A stretch of 64,000 nucleotides of DNA, taken from NCBI GenBank assembly GCA_014529385.2, contig CM043965.1:65753190-65817189 (forward strand). Direction: 5' to 3'. How positions within the stretch are numbered: the stretch's first letter is position 1; every line of letters starts with the position of its first letter. The notes beneath the pieces were generated by a model. It did not search any database and had not been told where the DNA came from. It worked only from the letters and a program-made list of their open reading frames with translations. The DNA is from Adiantum capillus-veneris (taxonomy: Eukaryota; Streptophyta; Polypodiopsida; Polypodiales; Pteridaceae). Shown here in pieces: positions 34,946 through 46,800 of this stretch. Made by a program: the position numbers and the translations under genes.

Positions 34946-37226
34946 ATGTATAAGAAGCATTGGCGCCCTATAACAATGATGTCGATGGCCTACAAAATTA
35001 TAGCTAAAGCAGTAGCCCTCAGACTAGCCCACTTACTAACCAAGATCATCTCTCCCCATCAACATGGGTTCATAAAAGGAAAGTCCATTTACTATAACAT
35101 CTTGGCAGCAATGGTGGGCATCGAATACGCAACTGTCACAAAGCAGGAGTGCATTCTGCTGCAGTTGGACCTGGACAAAGCTTATGACAGAATAACATGG
35201 ACATATATAGAAGCCGTCATGGAAGTTCTGGGCTTTGGGCCTCGCCTACGTTGGTTGGTACGCATACTGGGGCCTGTAAGCCAGTCAGAGCTCCTATTCA
35301 ACGACAGAATTGTGGGATCTTTTGAGGTCAAAAGGTCTATTAAGCAGGGATGCCCTCTGGTCCCCCCTACTTTTCTCCATAGGATCACATCCTTTAATCA
35401 CGACGCTCGAAGCTAGTGCGGAACAAGGGGAGTTGCAAGGCCTTGCTTTGCCAGGAAATAGCCAACTCCTATCAAAACTTTTTGCAGACGATTCTCTCAT
35501 CTTCTTGAAGGCGTGCTCCCAGGTCATCCGAAAAGCTCTGGAGATTGTTCAAATATTCTCAGTAGCTTCAGGGTCCCAGTGTAATATAGAGAAGTCAAGG
35601 CTGATCTCCCTATCGAAAAATGACTCATTTGACCCTTCTGTCTAGTCGGGGGAGATTGTCATAAAAGGGAATATATTCAGACATCTGGGAGCCCCCTTGG
35701 GGGTGGACGTAACTCACAAGCAAAGATTTGAGTGTGTGCTCGAAAAAATCAAAACAAAAATGAGTAGGTGGGAATACGCTCTTCTCCCATTCCCAAGTCG
35801 GATAAAAGTGATTAATGCCTTTATGATTCCTTATATTGCCTTCACTAGCCCGCTTCTCAAGATGTCTAAGTGTCACTGGAAAGAGTTATTAAAACCAGCT
35901 AAAAGGTTTTTATGGAAAAACAACACGAAATCCTCCAGGCCATGGCAATGGGCCCGTTGGGAATCAGTTGCTCAGCCGGTGAATCAAGGAGGCCTCGGAA
36001 TTCTTAACCCTGTGGCCCACGAAGAAACTTGTTGCACCAAGTTTGTTTTTTCCTTGGCTAAACAGGATCAAGTTTGGGTTGTCATGGTCAGAGACATGAT
36101 AGAAGCAGCTAAACTTGGCTCGAAGGGTGGAAAGTGGAGAGGGGTGGAGGTTCATGACAAGTTGTTAGCCCCGAAGTGGTCTACCTTAAGACTGGGGGGC
36201 AGCTGAGGAGAATTGATAAGAAAATGCAATAGAGCAACAGGAGTCTTAAAGTGGGGGGAAGAAGTCAAATACTTCAAGAACTCCATTTTACATTGGTCCC
36301 CCTGGTTGTCCAAAGTTGTAGATCCGCCACAAACTCCCTATTGGATTGAGACAGCCAGGAAACTGAATAATAAGGGTCTAAAGCGACTTGTGCACTTCTG
36401 GGACAATGGCAACAAGAGTTGGAAAACCATTGACCTTTTGGTTACCCATTACCAACTCAATATCTTGGAGGTCTTGCTTGTCCACAAAGTGATGAAAGAG
36501 CTTGACAATTTAGTGATGCCAATCTGTGATTCGGAGTTTGACTGGAATGCCTGGAAATGGCTCGGAAGCAGTCTCTTATGGAAACCCCATCCTAAAAGCA
36601 TTTATCAGACAATGATGCATAAGAAGAATTGGTCTAGCCCCCTTAACAAGCTATGGAAAAAGCAATGGCCGGAGAAAAAGTGGGAGCAAGTAATGGAGAA
36701 CATATGGAAGCCAAAGGTTCCGCAACACATGAAGGTTTTTTTATGGAAGGTAATTTGGGGTGCTCTACCAACGGGGGTGAAGATTCAGGAGAGAGAGATT
36801 GGGTTAGATCGATGCTTGGGGTGCAGGATGGCTAGTGAAGATCTGGCCCACCTGTTCATGGACTACCCAACTATTAAAGGCCTTGCAGGGAAAAGATGCA
36901 AGTGGGTCCAAAGAACATGGAAAATTAGTTTCTTCAAGACTGACCTATTCCTTGGAGGTAAGAATTCAAGAAGTCCTGTTCTCCTCATCAATACTCAAAT
37001 CGTCAGATACTTCTTCTTACATAATGTATGGCAGACAAGGAACCGCCGTGTGTTTGAAGGAGGTTTTGAGGTGGCAAGCTTCGCAGAAATTACTCAAGAA
37101 AGCAAAGTGCTAATATGGACGCTCGGGCGCAAGCAACACTCGGAGGATTGGTCTAGGACTACTTGTGCCTTGTTGTCAGCAGATGGAATGACTAGGACGA
37201 GGGGAAACTTGGTCATCGGTAAATAA
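34946..37226 (+). pseudogene. LINE reverse transcriptase with zf-RVT domain
   Basis: Begins at the fingers (WRPITMMSMAYKIIAKAVAL), then HQHGFIKGKSIYYNI and LLQLDLDKAYDRITW, and RSIKQGCPL before a frameshift near 35365. The palm carries LFADDSLIFLKA (35490-35520), with FADD in place of YADD. A stop (UAG) falls at 35643-35645 and another near 36206. The last frame to 37226 holds the thumb and connection, then the plant LINE zf-RVT segment (MKVFLWKVIWGALPTGVKI, then CLGCRMASEDLAHLFM), with the last expected cysteine replaced by tyrosine. Family assignment is firm, function is lost. Confidence 0.9.
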
Positions 37227-37442
37227 AAGATCTCATAAGGACAAGTTTATGGACCTTGTGTATCGAGGAGGAGGGGGCGGGTTGGTGGGAGTGGCCGCCC
37301 TGAATTTCGATGTAAGTATAGTCATTGGATGATGTCATGGCTCAACAAAAGCATGACAAGACCTTGTAATTTTTTGGGCTGTTCAATATAATTCACTCAC
37401 AATTGTGAGTTTTGCTATAAAATAAAAAAAATTAAAAAAAAA
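34946..37442 (+). mobile_element. 5'-truncated L1-type LINE
   Basis: Starts abruptly inside a reverse transcriptase and ends in an A-rich tail (about 37417-37442), as expected for 5'-truncated target-primed insertion. There is no endonuclease or ORF1. It sits within the decayed copia relic. I could not identify a target-site duplication. Confidence 0.85.
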
Positions 37443-39330
37443 TCTTTGGGCAATCATTTTTGAAAAAATGTATCATATCACGTGAGTTTACTAAGTTAAC
37501 TCGAGAGGATTATTAATAATCCAAAATGTATACTTTTATGTATGAATTAGAGGAGGGTGGGCGTTTTTCAAATAGACACACAATGTAATTATATTTTTAC
37601 ATTGGCGCATTATTAATAGTCTCTTGAATGCACATGATATGTGGCCACTCTAAGTATGGATTGGATTAATAGATTCTTGATTTAAAAAGCTAAATTTAAA
37701 GTAGTGTGTCATCCACCGTGTTGGGCAGCAAGGAAAAAATATACCCTTTGAATTTCCTTAAGTGAATTATGAAAATGCAAAGCAACATAGCCACAATGGT
37801 GACCCACATGAAGGTCTACAAGGGTGGTGTCATGTCCTCCAAATTGATATGTTATGTCTCTCAGTTATGTCTACAAGGATGTCTGATCCTCCAAATGGAC
37901 TTTTTATTTCTCTTTATTAAATTATGTTTGTAGATATTGATGAGCCATCTTGCTATGATGAAGCTATTTTGCGAAATGAACAGCTTGAGTAGCAACGAGC
38001 TATAGAGTCTTAAATGAGATTCTAACACGAGCAATTGTATTTTGGACTTTGTATGCATCAGAGAAAGAATGTTTGCCTTTGCAAGTATTTCTTTAAGCTA
38101 AAGATCATAACCAAGGATGCGAAGCCTGAGGCTAAGGTTTTGCCAATGATTCTTTCTAGAGGTGACATGGAGCTTGTCTAGATTGATGTCAAGACAATGT
38201 CAATTGATGATCTTCCTAAGACCATTTTGCATACAATATACAAAAGGTTTTGCTATGAAAACACAAAATTATTTTGTAACTTCTCAAGAATCCTATAGCA
38301 TTCAAAGCACGCATCAAAGGAATAGTATCATAAGTTTGATTCACTCACAAATTATAAAAGAAGTGAAGTTGACCATTGCCTCTCCACCAAAAGATTCACA
38401 TATAATACTCACTTGATCTTGCTCTCTTATGTGGATGCTATCTATGACATCATGAGGTAGATGCATTGAAGGCAAAGTTTTATTGGAACTTTGAGATGAA
38501 GGATTTGAGTGAGAATCAGAATTTTCTTTACTTGTTTCCAAAGAAGTACATATGTCGAGTCATAAATTGTTTTAATATTTAAAGAACGACCAAATAAGTA
38601 TCTCATTGCCTCCATGTGAAAAGATTTAAGCTACACATCCCAAATCATATTAAGAAAGGGTTGAATTGGCCATTGTTTGGTGTACACCATGATTGGAAAG
38701 TGGCAATTGTTAGCAACTATATGAAAAATCTTTCCAAGAAGGATTCGAAGGTAGTGAATTGTGTGATGAGATACGTGAATGGAACAAAGGAGTTGTGCAC
38801 GTCCTTTGAAGGCAAAGAAGCATGTGTATAATTGGTCACCCCAATGCAGATTATACACAGAATGTAGACTACAAATGAACAGTTTTAGGCTATGTCTTTA
38901 CATTTGCACGTGCTGTATTTCTTGGAGATTTTCTTTTCCATATTGCACATCCACATCCAACATAAAACCCCAAGTGTTGTTGCCTCAGAGGCCAACAAGG
39001 AAGCTATGTACTTGACTTGTTTGGTGGGAGTCTTTGACATCAATACAAGGTTCTAGGTTTGCGATCTAATAGAGTGCTACTCCAAATGGCAAGGAGTCCA
39101 TTGTTCTATACAAAACAAAGCACATTGTGTGAAATATAACACATCATTGAGGTCCATTAACACAAGCGCATCCAGCTTATCGAGGTTCACACATATGAAA
39201 AGCTTATATATCTTTGATTTGCACATTATCACTTGATGATGGGCATTGGGTAGAGATACGAACTCTAACACCTTTCATAACATTCATAGCTAGCTTAAGG
39301 CACATCGATCTTTTAGTGGCAGTTGTTGGG

Positions 39331-41170
39331 ATTAAAGGGTCGTGTTGGCTAGCCCCACCATGCCTAATCACTTACACTCACCAACCATTCACCAAATCTC
39401 TCATGACACACTATCCTTGAGTATCAAAATAACAAGGGAGTGCATACTCTGTAATCTGATGCTCCATCCAAAGCTTCTCCTCTTCTCCGTGTGTCATGCT
39501 ATGTTACTTCTTAGTCTAAAGCTAGGTATAACATTATCCAAGTCAACTAAAATCTCTACAACATCTTGTCCTACGCTAGTTTTAACCTAGATTAAAACAT
39601 CTACTCTAAATACATTGGATTTGATTAGCTGTTAATGAGTTATTTCAATGGGACACTAAATTCTTTTAGATATGGACCACTGCTCAGAAAGCTTTTTCCT
39701 GAAAACTTGAAGTACCTTATTTGAAGGTTTTTAACACCAAATTTATTTAGATTTTATAGGCTTTAGCACCTTCAAATATAAAATTTAGAGCTAAATATCA
39801 AAACTTGTAGGTGGAGTTACACTAAAGCTGGGTTTTGTTTTCGCAGTGAAAATGGACCAGTTTTAGCAATTAATCTTCACACCTACTTATGTGAAATTTG
39901 TGCTACATTTTTTAGTTAGTATTACAAGTAATCATTGGAGTTTGATCTCCATTGTATGCCGCACACGCTTGGCATATTAAGATAACTTGCTCAACTAAGA
40001 GTTGGAATGCATGGCTGCATGAAAATTGAAGCTTGTTTGCTCGTCGAAAAGCTCATTACTAACAGGTGCAAGGACGGTGGTCTAGTCTTAAGTTTTTGAA
40101 TGTACTTGCTAAGCAGTGTACTGTAAGCTATCTTAAGGGATAGTAAGTTGATCACTTGAATCAATAGTGACCCACAAGCTTATAGCACCTCTATGCTCCT
40201 ATTTAGATTAAATATCTATGTATTCACTAGTAAGTTGATCACTAACCTCTGCTCCTATTTAGATTAAGCATCTTTTACCACCAGAATTGATGTTGATAAA
40301 GAAACGCGCATACACTCTTTGGTCTAGAGCGTTTGAACTAAATCAAACACCCCCCAAAAATCGAAGACAACAAACTAGAACTATGATTAGAATCAGAGAG
40401 CCTTGCAAGAAGAGCCAAGTTTACAACCTTGGTGCTACACTGGGGGGGGCCATCAAATATTTCATTTCATTCTTCAGTATTAAGAACGCCTTTACACATA
40501 TCCGATCCCTGCGATTTTAGAGGGTCTTCCATGTCAAAAGCCTCCACTACCGCATTGAATATGGTGAACATCTTGGAAGCACCTCGTTTATAGAGGGTCC
40601 TAGGGTCCTTAAACCACCTTTACATTTTCGAAGGCGTTCTAAAATGGAGATAACATGCTACAGCAAGTCATCAAAACCTTTTCACCCCCTATCAAAAGTT
40701 CATTTTTAATCCTCATTTGAAAACTTAAATACAACCGCACCCATCTAAGATCACCTTGGGAATGCACAATCTGCAAAATGTGGGCCTTCCAATTTTTAAG
40801 GCTCTCCATTTTCTCAGACCTATGTGCATGCACTCTTAGTGCCTATTAGGTAGGAGTAACGCAACAGCTTCCTCTCTTCAAAGTAAAGAATGTGAAAGAG
40901 CGCTTCGAGGAGACATTGTTCACATAACAAAAGGGAAAACAGGGATAAATTAAGGAAACAATAGGGCTCGCACGATGGCTCATTTCTCTCATTTCCAGAC
41001 CTCAACACACTTGTATTCATGTTCTAACCCTACCCTGGCAAAAATATACAAAATTCCCACACACAACTTCATGAAGCTAGGATTTAGAGACTTCTGCCAT
41101 TTCTTTGAATACAAAATTCAAAGGTATGGACTGCTGAAAATACATTACATCTTTTGCCACAGTAAAGAAA
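39331..41170. other. Gene-free sequence downstream of the host gene
   Basis: Only short unsupported frames on either strand. A 77-codon plus frame (40287-40520) and a 66-codon minus frame (40820-41020) show no recognisable domain. Part of the right end may be 3' UTR of the minus-strand host gene. Confidence 0.45.
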
Positions 41171-41526
41171 CATAAAAACACTACAATACCCATGTGACAT
41201 CATTAATTTCCACCAATGGAGCCCCTTGAGAATCATTGAATTGGGTCCAAATAAAGCAACTCACCTGAAATTTCCAACAGCAAGTCACCAACGATGTGAG
41301 CCCTGAAATTCGAAAATAGCAGGAGCCATCAGAATGGCCGACCATTTGGCGATTGGCTTTGAGTAGCCCTCTCTCAATAAATGTATTCCCCAGTGCAGCT
41401 AATCAAGCTGCTTTTCTCTGTGCTATATCCATTTATATAGCTGATAAATAATTGAAGTATTTATAACCATGGGCATGGCTTGTACATGTTCTGTACATGT
41501 AAAATATTAGACTATACAATTGGTCG
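41171..41526 (-). other. Probable 3' UTR of the SUO-like gene
   Basis: AT-rich sequence directly downstream of the stop codon. No poly(A) signal stands out enough to place the end of the transcript. Confidence 0.35.
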
Positions 41527-44500
41527 TTAATGCCATGTTTGTTTCAACCCTGAAAAATATTCAGGGTCTCTCCCTTTCAAGGATGAGACTGGAACTGCAG
41601 CTTGCTGAAAAAGTCGCATCTGCTCTTCCAGTGAAGGTGTTCCCTCGAAATTCACAACATGCTCTCGCGCCCCGACCGCAGCAGCAGCATCATTGTAGCT
41701 GATGATGGTTGCTCCAGAGTTCCCATAGATGTTCTGGGGAGCTCTTCCCCATGTGTAGAAATTATTGGGTCCTCTTAGATCGTCGATGCTCGTCAAAAAT
41801 GCTGGCCTCACAGATGTTTCAGCCCTCGATCTTACACCTACAGAAGGAGGATAAGAAGCACCTGGCAGCCCTTTTGAGACCATAAATGATGGGTCTGGCA
41901 TTCCTTTCGACACCATAAACGATGTGTCTGGTCCAACCGACATGGGATTGTATGTGAAGCTTGCTGGAAAAGCTGGGGTTTGTGGCGAGCCTCCAAAGAA
42001 TGGAGCTGTGTGTGAGTACACAACTGAGGGCAAAGGTGGTATTGGGGTGACTTGCCTTGAGCTAATAGCAGGTTGGCTTGCAGGACCAGAACAAAATAGC
42101 TCAATTCTGGGCCCCACAGCAGTAGTCCCTGGATAAGAAGTCCCTTCTGCAACATTCCATGTTGACACGTCACCAACAGGAGTAGCACGCCCACTTAATC
42201 CACCATACGACAAAGGACCTTCATAGCTTCTAGCTGCAGGAGTTGAAAGAACCTCTTGCTCGTGCCGTACCCCATCAAGCTCCTCGTTCAGATCAAAATC
42301 AAGCACTGCACGTTTTTCCGCAAACTTACCATGACTACACACAGGTAAATCTGAACCTAACATCCTTATTTCACTCTCTTTACTGCCGTAGTTTAGATCC
42401 AAATGGGCTTCCTGCAAGCCTTGGCCAGAGAAGGATGTGCAATCTTCAAAAGCGTCCTGTTCGGCCACGTTCAAATCGAAGCTGTTAACATTTCTTACTT
42501 CAGTCACAGAAGAGGCTAGGTTGGGCTGCATCTTGAGGGGTGCATTCCGAGGCTCAGCTGGACGGAAAGCACTTGTGGCAGCAGAACCCTTCCAGCCAAT
42601 GTCAGATTTACAAGGGGCATTCAGAGGAGGAATGAAAGCTCCCGTAGTAGCAGCACTAACAGCAATAGGAGCACTTAAAGTGCCTGTCACTTTCGTGACC
42701 AGACTGGAGGTGCTTGGTGGTGGACCACAGGATGGCTGATCATCATGTATAAAATCATCCATGGCCAGACCTTCGTTTAGGTCAAAATCATGGCAAGATT
42801 GAGTTACTGCAAGAATCTCAGGGGTTTTCATGTGAGCTTTCACACCCTCCCTAACATTATTACCAAGATTGCAGCCATTTGCAGCTGATAACGGTGTCCC
42901 TGCTAAGTTTCCTGTCTTATTTTCCGACTCTTGACGCGTATTAGCGGCTAGCTTTGTGCTCTCAGAGCATGCTGCTCCATCAAGCATACCTGCAACCTCG
43001 TCTACTGCAAGATGGCTGGAAGAGAACTCAGCAACTACCTGTTGACCATTCTTTTCATGTTTTGCAACACCAACCTGTCCACCCTTTTGAGTACTATGGC
43101 TACAACAAGACTCTTCACGGTCAGCAGCACCAACCTCCCCTACATGAGTCAAATTTGCTGACCCATTCCTCTCATTCGTTATTTTAGCCATGCTTTCGCT
43201 TAAAGTATTAGGCTCTGCATGAGGTGACAATTTGTGTAAACAAACAACTGTGACAATTCAAAATCAAACTAAATCACAAAAAAGGCCAACAAAATGCAAA
43301 GCGTGAACAAGTTTATCATCACTGTAAAACTGAGATATGCACCTAGGTGATTATTATCCAAGCTCAAACTTTTGGTTGCAACACGAAACATGCCTTCTTT
43401 ACCACTGGATGACTCAATCGCTTGCCCAGAAAGGACGTTTGATGCGGGGTACAGCTTAGTGTCACCTATATCAAGAGCAACACTGCCAGTAAGAAGAATC
43501 CAAACAGACTAGAATTCAATTGCCTACTTTCAGCAAATCAGAAAGAAACTTTTTAAGTCCCATTTTTTTTAAAAAAAAGGAATCTCTCCCAACTCTGTGT
43601 TCCATTTCTGCCATTGAACAGAACCATGGACACCGTCACCAGCAACTGGTCCCTGCAACGTTTGCAAGAACATGCTAATGCCACTCCTTTATGACAACAC
43701 TGCCCTTGCTAGCATCAAAATAAGGATAGGCATACAAGCCGTGATGGTTCCTAAATGTCCCTTACAGCCACAACTAAAAGTTGCCCAGTTAATCCCTTAA
43801 ACAATGCATATGGCACATGCACGGAGAAAACCAACCCCACTACATTCTGAGCAATTATAAACTCTCTTTCTTGAACCGTGTTTGAGTGTCCATATAAAGG
43901 GCTTCCATAGGTGTGAGTAAGAATGTTACCCTGAAGTGGAGATGTTGAAGAGCTAATCTGTCCCACCATGAAAACACCCTTTGGACTAGTAATGTTTCGT
44001 TTGTCAGTGCAAGAAGACTGGCTGGACAAGCAACTTTCATTCACATGATCTGTCTTGACATCTTGAGGATGCAATTGTATTGCACTTCCATCTTTGCTAC
44101 CTGCATCTCTTTCACTTATACCAGGAGGGTCGGGTGCTTCATGACCAGCTCGTGTGCCCACACGTTCCTTTTCTTGACAGCTGTTGGGAAGTCCCACTTG
44201 CTGCTGCTCTGAGTCGCCCACGTTACCATCAACACATGCAACTTTTTCATCACTATTTACCCTAGTTGGAGCTGAGCTGCAAGGTGACATAATAGCTTGC
44301 GAGTCTGTGCTGCAAGGAGCAGCACTTGAGCCACCACTTCTAAGTTTCTTCCTGTACTCATTTGTCTTCCTATCAGCTGAATCATTGCCTGCATGACTGC
44401 TACTGTTCTCACACTTAGGATCCCTCTCCTTGAGCTTCTGACAATCAAGTGAATTCAAAGCTTCATCCTTCCAGTCCTTGTCCATGGAAAGCAAAGAGGC

Positions 44501-45430
44501 ATGCTTTTGCTTTTTGGCTGGACTGAGGCTCGAGGCAGACGTTATAGAAGATGCAGAAAGGCGAGCTGTCTTTTTGCTTGCATCCTTTTCTGGAGAGATG
44601 CATGTTTTTACATGATCATTTGGTGAACCCGAAGTTGCATTAACTTCTTGTGAATGCGTAGACCCTAATTTTACTGCCACTTGATTGCTTGCCTCAACTG
44701 CTTTACCAGGAGAAAGATCTGATGCAGATGACATCGAATCCACATGCTGTGCATGCTCAAGTACCCCTGTGGGAGGCTTGTTGTTCTGTTTCATTTCTAA
44801 ATCAACTCTTTTTCTCCAAGTGTCCACCAGCTTTCTTGCTCTCTTCTGGATTTCCCCGTTCCCAACATTGCGCAACTGTTTTACCGACTTTCCTATGCTG
44901 CAGCCTTTGAGAGTTTCTAAACAAATAGGCAGCCTTTCAAGTGCTTGTAAAATTACCATCATTTCTTCATCTAGACCTTTGTCGCCATCTTTCATGGCTG
45001 CATCTGAAGACCTGCCCTTGGACCCCTCTTGAATCCACTCTTCCAAAATAGACACACCTCCCAAGAGCACAAATTTCTTCAAACATTCATCCTTTGTGGT
45101 TCCAACAAGAATTTTTGCAGCTGTACTTCTCTGCAAAAATGAATATTTCTCTTGTTTCATTCTGGAAACAAGCTGATCAACAGCAGCAATGCTTGCTAAT
45201 CCTCCCCCATCGTCAACAAGATTTTCTGTGCACTCTCGTTTCTGAGGACTTGTATACTCTTCCATAAGTTGAACTTTTTTGCCTGCTGTAACACTGTGAT
45301 CTGGCCGCTCTCTCTTCTTAGATTTTCCAGATGAAACACACGGACCGTCAAGACTCCGTGCAGATTCTGATGGGAGTGTGGGCGAAGTAGACTCGCCCAA
45401 TGCCTGATATGAATTGGTTGCTTCCTGCAT
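41527..45430 (-). CDS. SUO-like TFIIS N-terminal domain protein, three coding exons
   Basis: Inferred exons 45430-43930, 43465-43343 and 43214-41527 join in frame (1501+123+1688 nt) at GT/AG sites, giving 1103 residues. A TFIIS N-terminal (LW) domain spans about 85-215 (FVLLGGVSILEEWIQ, LVDTWRKRVDLEMK). Such domains bind transcription elongation or chromatin partners in the nucleus. Basic patches near 37-43 (KSKKRER) and in PAKKQKH could be nuclear signals. The C-terminal half has FDLN at about 685, 787 and 848 and LDLN at 813, and one GW at about 748; FDLN motifs and the C-terminal block (SLEEQMRLFQQA, SLKGRDPEYFSGLKQ) match Arabidopsis SUO and its relatives. SUO has a BAH domain before TFIIS; none is visible here. 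Start chosen because the acceptor lies four nucleotides upstream of this ATG and the upstream frame is only microsatellite. No internal stop, so probably functional. Confidence 0.82.
43215..43342 (-). other. Intron of the SUO-like gene (third)
   Basis: Donor CCTAG|GTGCAT and acceptor CATGCAG|AGCC on the minus strand. Phase 1 on both sides; the joined codon is Glu. Confidence 0.75.
43466..43929 (-). other. Intron of the SUO-like gene (second)
   Basis: Donor TTCAGG|GTAACA and acceptor GATATAG|GTGACA on the minus strand. Joining gives a Gly codon and keeps the frame. Open sequence continuing past the donor to 43751 is intron readthrough. Confidence 0.75.
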
Positions 45431-45434
45431 GTTC

Positions 45435-45451
45435 CTGCAATAAGAAAACGA

Positions 45452-45550
<99 letters not shown>

Positions 45551-45646
45551 AAAAAACAGCCCAAACAGCCTGTTACTGGATAACGAAATGAAGCTGGAAA
45601 CAGCCTGCAAAAGCTCGATCTGTGTTCCTTTGAGCTAAATCAAGCG

Positions 45647-45681
<35 letters not shown>

Positions 45682-45708
45682 ACACACACACAGAGGAGTA
45701 GAGGCTAC
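45435..45708 (-). other. 5' UTR intron of the SUO-like gene with microsatellites
   Basis: Donor CAAG|GTAGCC at 45709/45708 and acceptor TTCTTATTGCAG at 45435. The intron holds a (CT)n(AC)n tract (45456-45550) and a (CT)n(CG)n(CA)n tract (45647-45692). Being in the 5' UTR it does not affect the protein. Confidence 0.65.
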
Positions 45709-45910
45709 CTTGAATGTTGCGGGTAAAGACGAATGCAAGAGAGTCGGAATGCGAGGGAGAGAAGGATCTATGTGATTGTGAAGAAGGTAGAAGCAGAAAC
45801 CCAGCGATGGAAGACTTGAAATGAGAGAGAGGAAGAGGAAATCTGAACAGGATGGGAGAGACGGGGATCGGGTGCGGTGTTGTTGGGGTTGCGAAAAAGG
45901 AAGACGGCAA
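45709..45910 (-). other. Probable non-coding first exon of the SUO-like gene
   Basis: GC-richer, purine-rich on the plus strand, ending at a good splice donor. Long minus-strand frames through it (to 46128) are Ser/Pro/His-rich without homology. The transcription start is not determined. Confidence 0.45.
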
Positions 45911-46500
45911 GTGGGGGACCTCAGGAGGTTAGGGCTTCCCTGCAAAAATGGGGGGGCAAGGCAAGGCAGGTAGTGCGCTGGGAAAGGAGGAGGGCCCCTT
46001 AGGGACCGTGGACGTCTGCTGTTGTGATGTGTGTGTCTATGTGGCTGTATCATGTATATGTTGATAGCGAGACGTGTAATGAGACAATAAACGCACATGC
46101 AGGCATAACTCCGGCTCGCTAATGTCACCCCACACCAGCTTCATTGGCGGAACATCACACCACCACCACCGACACCGGCATCATTCGACCGAGATCACGA
46201 CGGTTTCTACAGCATTCCCCTCAAAAATATACACACATGAAATCTACTAACAATGCAATGAGTTCGGTACTTTTTGCACACTAGGTATGGCAGTGTTTTG
46301 CTATAGTTAGACTTCTTTGTCTTCACGCAACAACGAAGCTCTTTTTCCAAGACTTTGCCAATTTTGGCAAAATTCGGCTAACTCCCATTATCAAAAACGT
46401 TGTTGTAGTAGCATGCAAAAGCACCCTTATCTATAGCTTAGGTTGGCCGTAGACTACAAGGACAAATAGCTCTGTTCGGCTAAATCACAAAAGCTCCAAA
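45911..46500. other. Upstream region of the SUO-like gene
   Basis: Presumed promoter of the minus-strand gene. I see no definite TATA box or other motif. A G run occurs at about 45949-45955. Confidence 0.35.
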
Positions 46501-46800
46501 TTCTAATGGCTCCATTCTTTGGTTTGTTCACAGTTCCACCTCAAGAATATATGCACATACAATCTATATATATATCTATCTATACTATATATTAAGGCAA
46601 AAGGAGTTCCATCCACGTGGCTGCAAATGCTTGCAGCCCCACAGATAATACTCCTCTCTATGGCCGAGTTTCCTTCTAGTGTGGTGTGGCCATCTTATCG
46701 GACTGCCAGTGTAGCAGGCTAGATTCGAGCCTGGACAATCCTCAAAGCTATCTTGAGTCTTGAACTACAAGATGTTGCCTTGAAAGTTGAGTCTTGAATT
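46501..46800. other. AT-repeat spacer
   Basis: Contains a TATATATCTATCTATACTATATATT stretch (46563-46592) and no supported gene. The right end may be the degraded start of the second LINE. Confidence 0.4.

Larger units (their letters stand above)
34790..39330 (+). mobile_element. Decayed plus-strand copia relic split by a LINE
   Basis: Before the LINE, 34790-34945 encodes the integrase tail (KSPKAKLDPKVRKCRFLSYE and a YFNEVKM-like end). After it, from about 37.9 kb, come EPSCYDEAILRNEQLE, a degraded reverse transcriptase, KKDSKVVNCVMRYVNGTKEL (38.7 kb) and an RNase H relic (GYVFTFARAVFL, then NRVLLQMARSPLF, near 38.9-39.1 kb). This is the normal copia order, so I infer one element. No LTR is visible and stops are frequent. 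A 75-codon antisense frame at 38631-38858 is a shadow. Confidence 0.65.

Noticed and set aside
40287-40520. Possible small gene of 77 codons
   Set aside because: No homology, no splice or start context, and composition like the surrounding non-coding sequence.
43751-43929. Extension of the SUO-like coding region past the second donor
   Set aside because: The open frame continues by chance into the intron; the donor at 43929 and the next exon give an exact in-frame join.
45635-46128. Minus-strand open frames of 91-162 codons upstream of the SUO-like gene
   Set aside because: They are Ser/Pro/His-rich with Arg-Glu repeats encoded by the microsatellite and match no family. The region fits a 5' UTR exon, intron and promoter better.
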